A stretch of DNA of 64,000 nt from the NCBI RefSeq assembly GCF_029227915.1, contig NC_079887.1, forward strand, positions 22,195,650-22,259,649, in the 5' to 3' direction. This document shows, in pieces, positions 1-12,400 of the stretch. A program made the position numbers and the translations under genes. Each line of letters begins with the position of its first letter. The first letter of the stretch is position 1. A model generated the notes under the pieces. The model was given only the letters and a program-made list of their open reading frames with translations, was not told where the DNA came from and did not search any database. This stretch comes from Hydractinia symbiolongicarpus (lineage: Eukaryota; Cnidaria; Hydrozoa; Anthoathecata; Hydractiniidae).

Positions 1-3000
1 GTCTGGTTATGTTGTGCTGTGTGCTCACATAACAGTTGTGATGTGGTTGTCTTTAGTTGCATTGGAGACATTCATATTTCGATTTCGACTCGAGTCCATT
101 GCACCACGATGATTGAATTGGTATTTCATCCACCATTCGTAGGCATGTTAATGACATAAAATAAAAAAAGAAATAGGTGAAGAAAATCAATCTATAAAAG
201 GGTGGGAGTGTGGGTAACTGTAAGCTGAAGGTACATCTGAAGAACTTGTGCAGTGTGGGATGTTGGGTTCTTATATGCAGCCATTAATAATCAAGACCTG
301 GGTAGGGTCCAGTTCCTTCACAGGCAAGTGAGACTGATAACCCTGGCAATCTTTTAGATTAGGTGTATAGGTAGAAACCACCCCCACTGTGTCAGGCTCT
401 ACATGACATGTTCAATGACTAAGGTAAACCTAATGTATATTAACCACAATACTAAAGAACTGTAATTCTGTCACCACAATTAACATGAGCAAAACTTGCA
501 GTTTAGCTCCATTTAAAGGTAGCGAAGAAAAAGAAGAATATTACTGTATCATCCAAGTTTATAATTTAATTTTTTTCAATATTTTAACCGCAATTAATAA
601 TCAAGTCCTGGGCACTAAGTGTTAAAATACATTGTCAATAACACTTAAAAGAATGCCTGCTCTGTTACCAGCAGAGCTTTAATGTATAAAGGTATAAATA
701 AATAAAAATAACATCAAAGGCAAAAATAAAAATGATGTCTAGGATTGTGTTACAGAAAGCATAGCAATTGTGATTATGTTATTGGCAGAAGTGACAGCAC
801 TTTTGCATATAACAGAATAGGGAGTATTGCAAGGAATACACAATGTAATTGTCAGATGGTGATATGAAACACAATATGAGCAGAAGACACGCGTTTTCGA
901 AGAGGGTCAGTGAGAGGAAACAAGTCATTTAGTTCAATGCAACTAGACGTCTTTACAACCTTTATTCTTGGTAGACTTATTCACTGAATGAAAATATATA
1001 TCCCCTAAGAAAAATCAATTATAATCACGTCATTGGGATCGAAAATAACGTCATATTTTTCTAAACTTTTCTTATTTAGTAGCCCTTTCAGCTATATCTC
1101 CTTAGCAACACATTAATTACCACCTGGTAACAAACATATATATACATGTAATAAATAATTATAATACAACACCTTACAACAATTATACATGCACAGTGAC
1201 ATATCCAGAGTTTTTTTGGGACTACTGTTTTCTTGCTGACTACTTTTGCTCAGGTTAGTACAGGCCTATCAATAAGGGGAGAGCAATTGCTCTTGCTCAT
1301 GCAACTGCTTGCCCAATTCTGAGAAATGAGAAACTAGCTGAGCCATTAATTGCTCCCCCAATTCCAAAAAAAGTTTTTGTGACTGAGAAATATCAATTCA
1401 TCTCATATGAAAATCAATGTTCTTTTTCTTATTATTTACAGTGAAAAAGAACCAAAATATATAAAAAAAAGATAAATAAAATAAATAAAAAAGACTTTGT
1501 GATAAAATGTGCATTTATAATCTTATTCTAATTATTCAGATTGCTCGCCCAGTTTAAATTATTGTAACCTTGGGGAGCGATTTATTGCTCGGGTGTTATT
1601 ATCGTGGAGAAGCACACCATGGTTGGTGCCGAAGTGGAAATTTTGGGTTTTGAGGTCCCTAGATTGCCAGAAAATGGCTTTGCGGCACTCAAAGCAGCAA
1701 AATTATGTACAATTATTACTTGCATTTTATTACATAATTTTATATATTTTTCCTTTTTAGTCTTTGTTGCCAATAAATACCTGTTAAAACTTTCTTCACA
1801 GAATTACAATATAAATAAGGCCACCTGTTAGTTTCATGTTTTTATAATATGGCGACACAAAGTCTGTTTGTTGTAGATTTATTTGAGAACCTGTTCAAAG
1901 TCATATTCCATATTTTTCTTTGCTGTTTTACAGTAGTGATAGTTTATTAAACTCGCAAAGGGAAAAAAGAAAACTTGCACATGTTTCATAACCTGTAAGG
2001 GGTTCAGCAAACTTGCAAAGGAAAAGAGGAAATTTAGATGCATTTCGAAAAGCTTTTCAACCATTTACCATGTGTACAAGGCCTCAAAATGGTGGTCAAT
2101 ATAAAGTGTTGTTAAATCTTCTAAATTTGTCAAACTTGTTTCCAGGACTTTTCTCTCTTAATGTTTAACTGGGAAAGAAAGGAGACGTAAACGTCAGGAA
2201 AGAAGCCCTAAGAACCAAGCTGCAACATTTTTATTTGACCAATTTCGAACATCGTGCACTAAATTGAAAATAGAAATCACAAATAGAAAATAGACCAATC
2301 ACATTTTTATTTTACCACACTAACAAAGGCTTAAAACTGCTTTGATAAGGAATAACTATGTTCTCTATAGAGCAATAGACGTGGCTTTTCTCTATAGTTG
2401 TTAATAAGTACTTTTGTGTTAGCATCAGTGTGTTTTCTGTCGTTAAAATGAGTCTCAAACATTCGCTATAAAATAATTTACTATAACTACTACGGTTATG
2501 ATCAAGCGTGCTTGATATTTTAAAGAAGAGAAATTAAATTTGCTTTGCAATGTTTTCTTTTGACTTTTAAAAACTAAGGGCTAGGACACATGATGTTTTA
2601 CTATAAACGTTAAGAAGTTATTCACTAGTTGTAATTATATTGATAGCCATCCATTCTATATAATGGTAGGTATGTAACTCTAAAATATAAAAAATTAAAA
2701 GGAAAGAAGTTCAACTGATGCAACTCAGCTCATTTCTACTTTTTCAACTTCGTTATAGTGTAGATATAGAGTACAGCGTGTTCTTATAAAAAAGAAGGCA
2801 ATATAATAATAAAACTATTTGAAAGTTGTCAATTTTATAATAGAACAATCATAGAACAATTATCATTCGAATGGTATTCCAGCGGGAATGTTGTAATTCA
2901 CATTGTTTTTTAAAAACAGATGTTCGTTGAAAAAGTTTTCAATCACGAAACAAATGTTATGTTTTACACATGCTTAAACACTGAAAACATACAAATATCG

Positions 3001-3648
3001 ACCAATAAAATTGTGATTACCAACCTTGTCCCCAGGGCTGTATTGATTTCGACAGGAAACCATTTACTAGCCTACATTCAACGACGTAGCGTGGGTCTAT
3101 AACATAGGCTGAAGCTATCGTTCACTATTTATTTTGAAAGGGCCGAGTGAGTAAAGATGGTGGTAGGCTTGTGAATTCAAAACATTCCAATGTTACGAAT
3201 GTGATTGCATGTACGTCAAATCCAAGCAGTTCAATTGTTTTAAAGGATCGCAAATTTGCTGAAGAAAAACATACTACTTAGAGCTTATGTTTACTTAATT
3301 TACTAATTTTTTTTTCTTTGCATTTTTTAGTTTTTTGTGATGAGAATTTGGGATCTCATACCAGTACCGGTAGCAAAACCTCTCTAGATACGTTAGTGAT
3401 GCAAGTCAGCACATTATGAAATTATTTAAAAAATTGCCCGTCTGAAAAATGTAATACCCAAGTATAAATTTTTCATCAAATTATTTTTCCTTTACAAGCC
3501 CCAATAAAAGTTAGGAAAAATCACAAAATTATAGCACTTATATACCGAACAAAAGTTTTGCCCTAATGCTAATAAGCCTTTTTGTTCTAATATTATATAT
3601 ATATTTTTTTTCTAGTAAAAGCTAGATTGAAAACTTGATTATTACAGC
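1..3648. other. Intergenic region, no gene recognised
   Basis: AT-rich sequence with stops in all frames; the longest open stretches are 60-75 codons, carry no family signature and are not joined by good splice sites. The end of the region (after a possible acceptor tctag near 3615) is probably the 5' leader of the CCDC62 homologue. A copy of the short CCTGGGAACGAGGTTG-like motif lies on the minus strand at 3021-3037. AGCAATTGCTC- and GGGGAGCGATTTATTGCTC-like words near 1280-1380 and 1535-1600 hint at an old repeat that I could not delimit. Confidence 0.6.
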
Positions 3649-6460
3649 ATGAATGGTAAGTTTTTAGTGTATTTTAAATTTAGATAATAAAGCCTATCAA
3701 AAATTATGGAAGAAGGGAGTGTTTCATTTATTGTTTTGTTTTCTTTAAACAAAAGGTGTGATTTTTGACCTTTTTATTGTTCCTAAGTGGAACATTTACC
3801 GAAAATTAATTTGAAACACTTATAGTCAGAGAAGCATACACAGCTGCAATATCAGTTTTACTAATTCAGTTTTTGTAACATGGCGCTACTTGTTGACGTG
3901 AGCCTGTTTTAAGACCTTTATAAACCTGAATTGAAGTTTTATGTCAGCAGTCACGAGAAAATACATGAAAGCACTATTTTCATTTCATAGCGCAAGAGTG
4001 CATTACCCCTTCTCTTTATTAGCAACCCTTTAAGGTATATCAAATTGTATATTTTTGTACTCCTCCCAATTGTAGCCCTCACTCAAACTACAAACAATTA
4101 GATCCCCTCCTTTAAACTCTAAATTTTAACTTTAATCTCTACATTCTTTAACTATTAGACCCCCATACAGAGGATTGCATTCATAAAAAATAGCACCTGT
4201 TATTATTTGAGCTAGGTTGTTTCCATTTCGTTTTAGGTTTACCAGATTTCTCACAAATGAATTTATTACCAAATTATGAAAGTACTCCTTTACTAAAGGT
4301 GAGGTTATTGTTTTACAAATAATACAGGGGTCCCAGTAACAGTATAGACTGTCAAAGCAAATTCAAAGCACTTTTTATGTGTTTACCCAGTTTTCCAAGG
4401 GTTATCCAGTTTTTGTAGGAGATTCGTCAAATCTGTGAGAAATTAGTAAGGACCGTTGAACCAAACAGTTATCAAATTTAGGCATTGGCATAAAATTGGC
4501 ATAAATTTTCATAAAAAATAGCATGAAATTAGAAGTAAAAAAACATAAAATAGCATAAAGTATTTTTGCCCTGGGACTATTATAGCACTGCGAACTTTAG
4601 TCTGCAAATGTTTGAGGAACTAAATCATTTCTTACATGCAAAAGTTGTGGTAGACAGTATATATTGTCATTAAATAATATAGATATTATCATGTCATGAA
4701 CAAGGAAATTTATTCTAGGCTACGTTTTGACAGCTACAGCTGTCATCCACGGGCATCATCCTTTTTGGCTATTTAATAGTTGAGGTGACAATTGAAGGAT
4801 CGAAATCAACCAATCAGATCACAGCAATTAAAGTAATTAACTTTTTCAAGGACCTAGATGGAAGCAATAGATTAATTAAAAATCTTTCTTTTTCCAAAAG
4901 TTCGCTTTATGTTACGTTCCTTTTTCTAAAAGTTCGCTTTTTGTTACGCTTGTCCCAAACCATTTTGCACTTTTTACTAATAATTCGCTTTCGAAAGGGT
5001 GGATAACTTTTTCTGGAAGTTTATAGGAAATACTATTGATATGAGTATTTCTGATTGTAATAAAAACTTAAACCTTCAGACATTCCACTGCCTTGATTCT
5101 GTGGTTTTTCTATAATACATAAACATGGAATACACCCAAACATTTTGTGTAAGGATCACCTTTATAATTTATCGAAATATCTAACAGTGAACAGAATGAG
5201 GACAATTAGTGTATGGTATCATTTGACGTTACTTCACTGTACGCAAATGTACTGATAAAGGACACATATATCATTAGGAAAAACCCTAACTGGTTAATAA
5301 TGATGAGTATGAGAACGAAACACGTACCCCTATAGACAAACTAATGTCTATATTTTTTCAGTCTTTTTCAGTTTTGAAAATCTAATCCCACTATCACCGT
5401 GACAAAATAAGAGGAAATAAAGTTTACTTTAGAGGCCCAAGAAAAGTATAGTGTATTCTTTAACAATGGATATAAAATATGCTGCCTCACATATTGTTTT
5501 TTTGTCAGCTAAAGCTTGTATGTTTCATGTCAGTCATGCTTGTATTGTGTGTCAATCCTTGTGCGATTTATAATGGTTATTTTAAGTGGAGGTATTTTTC
5601 CAACACATTGTACATAATATAAAATATTCACTTCAGTTTATACAAATTCCTTATAATTTTAAAAATGGTTACAGTATATTGGCTATGATATATTATTAAG
5701 AAATAAAGTCTCAGTAAGTTCAAACATCTTACTCTATTATTTGTTTGATAATAAACCACAGACAAACTCGATGCAATGCCCACCGATTATAGGAAGGTTA
5801 AAAGTCACCTTAAAATGGTTCAGTTTTTATCTTCTCACCCTAGTTTTCAACAAAAAGAAGTACTTTTGCCAACCAGAAATTGAATGTAGGTCATACTGTA
5901 AACCTTTATTGATAACAGTTTCTCTGTCCATCAACAATCGGTAAGACTTGGCCCGGGCGTTTTTACAGTGAGTAAATATAGGGAATATGAAATTCTGAGA
6001 TTGTAAGGTATAAGAAAATATCAAAATTTTGTTTCTACTGCTTAGTATTGCAATTTGATATGATTTTTAACAATTCAGGTTTGTTCATGTTGGAAAAAAA
6101 TTCCCAAAATGATATTTTATTTGCGCGCCTGCTTTGTTAAGCAGTCAATGTTGGCAGTAGCAATTTGCAAGTGCCAAAGTTGATTAAAAAGAACAAATAT
6201 TGCTCTACCAGGTGTTAAATAGAGGAGCTTAGTAGAGGAGGACAGTGATTTTGGTCAAAGTACCTTTGTTATACTTCTTTATGCAGATGCCGTTTTCTGA
6301 CACATCAGATGTCACTAAAAATCAACCAACTTCGTTGGACTTCTCTGCGACTGGTGTTAGTTTACGACGAAGTATTGAGGAAAATGAAAATGCAAAGTCT
6401 CCACTGCGTTTTAGTTTCACCACTTCAGGAAAACATTACACAACATCGCCAACATCCAAG
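3649..6460 (+). CDS. CCDC62: CCDC62 homologue, exons 1-3 (N-terminal tail)
   Basis: Exons: 3649-3655 (only ATG AAT G, then gtaag), 4237-4298, 6287-6460. The 7-nt coding piece is followed by an exon with a polypyrimidine acceptor (ttttag) and donor AAAG/gtgagg, which reads GLPDFSQMNLLPNYESTPLLK. It joins in phase 0 to the exon at 6287, which itself begins ATG directly after a tttatgcag acceptor. The start at 3649 is therefore preferred, but translation from 6287 (MPFSDTSDV...) is the alternative if the two upstream exons are not used. This part is Ser/Thr/Asn-rich and probably disordered. Confidence 0.6.
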
Positions 6461-9400
6461 GTAAAATGGTTTTTTAGAGTAATCATTTCTTGTTGATAAG
6501 TCAGTTGATAAGGAAAAGCATTTAGAGAAAAATTATAAGTACGCAGATAAATTTTTATGCCATATATTTTGGACAAAATAAAATTCTATATTCACACAAT
6601 ATTAACAGTGGCTTTTTCATGATTTCTTAAATATGTCTTAGTAGCTTTAACTCTTCAACTACTAGTCTGGAACACTGTTTAATTTCCTTGTCTATAGAAA
6701 TGTTACAAAACAAGCCATCCTCATACTTATTGTTAAATGTTTTTTTTGTTTCAGTTAAGTGATGTTGATGCAAACACAGTTCAACGACAGCGTAAGGAAT
6801 TACAACTAATGATTAATGAATTAAAAAGTAGAGATAGGTAATGACTTTTAGCTTCAACTTTTGTTGGTTGGTTTTGTATTTTTCATATAAGTTTAGAGTC
6901 ATCACTTATTTTATTTCACTTAGAGTCATCAGTCACTTATTTTTTGATTAGGGAGTTGAACCAGATGGTACATTCGCATCATAATCAACTGGTATGTTGG
7001 GAAGTTGATCGTCAAAGGGTATGCAAAAAATTTCCACTAATTAAGCAACTTAAAAATATCAAATGTTATACAACTGATTACAATATTTAGATCTCTAGCT
7101 TGGAGAAATGTCTATCAAAAACAAAGGGTATGAACATTGTTACCAGTGCTTACATTAAAGTTTTTTATATATATATATCTACACTATAATAATGGCTGTC
7201 TGTCTGTGAGTCAATTATAATCACATCTATGATCATAGTAATAACCCTGTCTAAGCAATTTTTATTATGCCATGTAAACAGGCAGGAACGGATGCACAAA
7301 AACCATTGTAGGAAATATGTAGCAGTGATAATTGATGGAATTTTTCTTTGGCTAACGACTACTATGAACAAATTCAACAGGTCTATCATATCAAGGCAGG
7401 AAATGTTGATATGCAATCCTGTAATGATTAAATTAAAACAACAAAAAAATATGGCAAGCATAAGTAAACCTGCAGCAAAGATGATGGATTGAGTGGGACT
7501 TGGACCCTTAACATTTCACATGGAGGGCAATTGGTCGTCTGACTCTGCTATAGATCTGATCTCCCTAGCACACTTAGTAGATGAGGCAAGCATAAAACTT
7601 CTATCATGAAGTTAATGTCCAGGTTTACTTTCACTTGATGTTTTCTTTTATATGCAACGTATTTCTGGAATATGATGCTATTAGGTTTTGTAAGATGCAA
7701 TAAAATACGACATACAATTATGATAATTCGATAGTAATAATTACATGTTAAAAATGATTGACAGTTGGAAAGCAGCAAAATTTGTTAAGATTGCTTATAA
7801 TTAATTTAATGGTTTAACAGCTTCAAGAATAGGTATATTAAGGTCTATAGAAATATCTCTATCTATTTTCAGCAAGAGAATGAATGAAAAAGTAATGTTC
7901 AGCTCAGAAAAACCAGACCTTAATTTTTTAAAATTAAGGTCTAGTAAAAAAGGAAATCAGCCATTAGCTATATGTGTTAATTCATCACATAACTTTGGTT
8001 TGTTAATGTTATATTTTGATTTCAGTTGAATTGCGGAAAAGAAATGACAGGTGCAGGTTGCTCAAGGAGAAGTAAGATCTTTAAGAGATTTTTGTTTTTG
8101 TTTTTACAAATTTATTACGTGTATTAAAAGGGTTACACAAATTTAGTTATTCTAAATGTTCTATATATACAAGTAATAAATAAAACGTCAGATTCAATAA
8201 AAACAGTGAGTGTGAAATATAATAGCTAAAAAACAAACACATAAATAGCTGAAGAATATCACAATAAGAAAACTGAGTAGATATATTGAACGAATAAGGT
8301 TATAAGATATGCTATTGCGGCCTAAAAAGTCGAAATCACACAGAAATTTGCTACAAATTGGAAAAGTTACTTCAATCAACACCACTAACAACGTTATCAA
8401 GAACTTAAAATATTTAGATTATCCATTTACATATTCATTTGCTACAACTAAAATTACAACTAATATAGGAAATGTAGTTAATGTTTATTGTTTATATAGT
8501 CCTGTGTCATTCTCAACCCTTCCAAGTTTTTTAAGCTTTAAGTTATAAATTTTTAAACTGCTTTAATATTTATGTTGAGTTAAAACACATCGGATATGAT
8601 TCTTAATTTTTCCTATAAAAATTTAGACTTCAACTGTTTCAAAATGGCGTACAATCAAAGAGTAAGGAACTTGAAGCAACACAGGTTAGTGTAGCATCTA
8701 GATATGATGACAAAAAGCTAGGCACAACTGCAGTGTTTTGGGGCATTTTTTAAAATATAACTTGCTAAAACTCTGCGGCCAAGAGAAAAGTTGTTACTTC
8801 TATATATACGTAGGTATAATAATCAGCATTTAGAATGCACTAGTCGCACTTTTCAACATCCTGGGACTGCCAAAAATAATTCATTTCATGTTCCACACAA
8901 TGTCGAAATATGGCAAAAAGAAGTCATGGCTGATTTCAGCAACATTTAGCACAGCTTGTGTTTTAATTTTACAAATTACCTAAGAAGTTCTAATTGTGTG
9001 AATCTAGTAATAGAAACTCAATTCAAAATTTGCAGATATGTGTCAACATTTTTTCTCAGTGATGTAAAATAACATGATGTTTACATGCAAGAATCATATT
9101 GTTTAGTTGCACTTACAACATGTATCTGAAAAAGCAAATATATCATCAACCCATGTTGAAGAACTGAAGGTATGTGTTGATTGTTTTGTGTTATTAAAAG
9201 TGATGTTAGCATTTAAGATATATTTTTGTTCACCTGTTGTATGCTGTTTGTTTAGACAAAGAATAACACCCTACAATCCTCAATTAAAGAATTATCTACC
9301 AGAATTGGTTCCTTACAATCCAAAGAACAAGAAGTAAACGTGTTGCTCAGGTTAAAGGTAAAGAGATATTATCTAATAATCTGTTGATTTAAATTGTTTA

Positions 9401-12400
9401 CATTTTTTTATTTATTACCTTTATTACCTAAATTTGCTCTACCACTTTGTTCAAACATTCATTAATTTTATGATTTAGTGAATACTTTTGTATTTTTACT
9501 TCATAAGTTCTCTGTTGCACTGTGTAGATAATTTATTATAGTATTAATTATATGTCTAAAGCATACGAAACTGGTTCATGTTACAATAAAGTACTTCTGT
9601 ACCAAATACATGATTGATCATATTTAATTTTTAGGACAACGATATAAGAGATGCTAATCACAGAATAGAAGAATTAACTGAAAAACTTCAAGTGACATCA
9701 ACATCCCTATCTGTAAGCATTATATAGATCAGCTACCATATCTCTGAGTACAACAGTGATTTTAAAACTCTCTTTCCGTGGATAGCATTTTCCAGAATTT
9801 CACCTTTTGACCTTAAAACCTCCTTCCTCCCTAGTGGGTTGGATTTGAGTATGTTATTCTAGTATGTGTTGTCCCTAAAAATAAGGATTTGCTACAACGA
9901 TGAATCTAGCAGCATAATAATAGAACTGTAGCTAAAATAATATAGGCCTGTGTTGATGTGGCATGTTCGTAAATTTAGCTACAGATATAAAGATTGTGCA
10001 TTGCCGAGGGATTGTTCGGAAGTACAGACCATCTCTGCGATTATGTACAACATTTTTCTAAAAGAAAAATTTTTCTTAATTTTTTATTTGAACCCTAGTC
10101 CTAATCATTAGGGATTAACCTTTTTTTCCCTGTGTATGTTTCCATATTTTTTATTCATTGTTTGTTTGCTGATAGCATTAATGCAAAAATAGATCTAGGT
10201 ATGCTGCTTGAAACGACTTATTCATTGTTGAGTCAAGAATTTAAAAAATGTGTATTGTTAAAAACATTATGCTTTTACAATGAATAAAAAAATGTCAGCA
10301 GACACAATAACTTTTTTTTGTATACAACATACGATTTGTCACAGTTATATGTGGCAATGTGAAATATTTGGGTACTTTTTAAATATTTCATCTGACTTTT
10401 TCTGTGACATTTACATATTTTTAAATTTTTGTCTCCTAGGAGTACAAAAAGTTGGATAGTGATATGAAAACCAAACTTGAAAAAATACAAAATGAAAACC
10501 AAACATTAAAAAAAGAACTTAGCCATCTTAAAAGTGAGTCCTTTATTATGCCCATACTGACGTGTAAGATATGTAGATTAAGAAAGTGATTAGTTTTCAT
10601 TAAATTATTTTAGGTCCTGCGGATATGCATTTTTCTCCCGAAAGATGCAGGGACGAAATATCCTCTGTAAGTATTTATCATCTTACAGTAAACTACATGT
10701 CACTATCTTGTCACAATTTTGATTTCAAACAAATACAAAAACTCTGGATAAAAATTGTTATTATTTTCGATAAAAATTGGTCAAAGTTAATCAAAGCATG
10801 CCAGTCATTCTGCATTAATGATTTGATTTTGGTATCCAAATTATACGTTTTTAAGTGCTTTAAGAATCCATAGTATTAACACCAGTGTTTTTGGGTTTTT
10901 TTTTTTGTTTTTCTTGCTGGTTTGAGTTCCAAGAGATAAAATTAAGTACTTTCTTGTGAAGTATTGCGTATTCCAATATATGAACAACAGCATCTAATTT
11001 AATCATTTTTTTTATTCTGCTGCTAATAAAGAGCACTTAGATTAAAAAATAAGGAAAAAAAGTTCTTAAACTAAACTAAACCCAGTTTAACCATATATTT
11101 GTATTCCATTAACTGCGTGTTGTGCAGTAAGTAGCGCATAAAGGGCGTGTTTGCGTGTTTAGAGGTAAGACATAAAAAATATTTTAGGAAAAAAGTACCT
11201 TTGATTGTAGCAGCATCTTTCTTACCTTATACTGTTTTTACTTTCAGTTAAAACAAGATGTTCTTCTCTATCAAAAAGAATTAATACTTGCAGGTGGGCA
11301 ATGTTTTCGGTTGAAATCATACTGCTACCTCAAAAGTCAATCCTCAAAACTGCTCAAAAGATTTTTAACGACTTTTTCCTCAAATCTCCTCAATTTTAAT
11401 TTTACAAAACAAAATACGGTAGAATACATAGAATAATCTTAAAACTCCTTAAAATATTCTCGATTTCCGTGGAAAAAATATGAAAACTGTTCAAATCTCC
11501 TAATTGTTTTTACAAAATTACCGCCATTTCAAAAAAGAGTAGAAGTTCTCATCAAAAGTCCTAAAGGGGCTACAAACCAGTTTAAATGCTCACATTCCGT
11601 ATATCTTGCGCATATATTAAAAACCTGGAAAACGCGTTTTGCGCAATGAACAGACCAGCGCACTTTGCTCGCTGGTTTAATATTTTTTTTGGAAAAGTAT
11701 ATTACAAAGCAATATTTCAGCAAGACTCATTCTGGGTGAAAACATGACCAAGGCTAGAGAAGATAATAAATTACATACATGCCGGAAAAATAGCCAATTC
11801 TTTTTTCGCCGCCATCAGCTTGACTTTTGTGTAAGTCACTAAAGTCGAAAACCAACAGCCGTTTTGTAGCCCCTCTAAATCTCCTCAAATTTGTCTTTAT
11901 AAGATTATTAGCAACCCGCTGCAATGATATATAACCTCAAGTATATTTTCGAACATGCTAAAACTTCCCCAAATGTCTTTTTTATTTAGGAGAAAGAGAA
12001 AAACGAAAAGACAGTTTATTAGAATTGTCACGCTCAAAACAAGAAAGGATGGAAGCAGAATTAAACCAACTCCGACAGGTAGCTTTTTGATCTCAACTGA
12101 AAGAAGAAAGCATTTTTTAATTTTTTAATAGATAATTTAAAGATAGATTTATAGATTTTAGGACTTTGTTTTGTACAAACTATTTTATTAATTTACTCTG
12201 TCAGTTTCTTGTGGACTTATTTTGACAAAACTTCTAGCGTTTACTTAAAAGTATGTGTTACACCATAGCCCCTATATTCAATTAAAAGCACTATTTTAAA
12301 TACGACTAATATAAAGCAAGGCGTATTTTATATAGTTTGCCAAGCTGGTTTAAACTGAATAAACACTTTGTTGAAGTGTTGTCCCTAAAAACTCAGGTTT

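Noticed and set aside
6245-6286. Start of the CCDC62 exon at GTG 6245
   Set aside because: A non-ATG start, and the sequence has a polypyrimidine tract and AG just before 6287, so this is intron.
7140-7500. Helitron 5' end (tctacactataataatggc)
   Set aside because: Resembles a common repeat start, but no 3' hairpin/CTRR end or Rep/helicase sequence was found.
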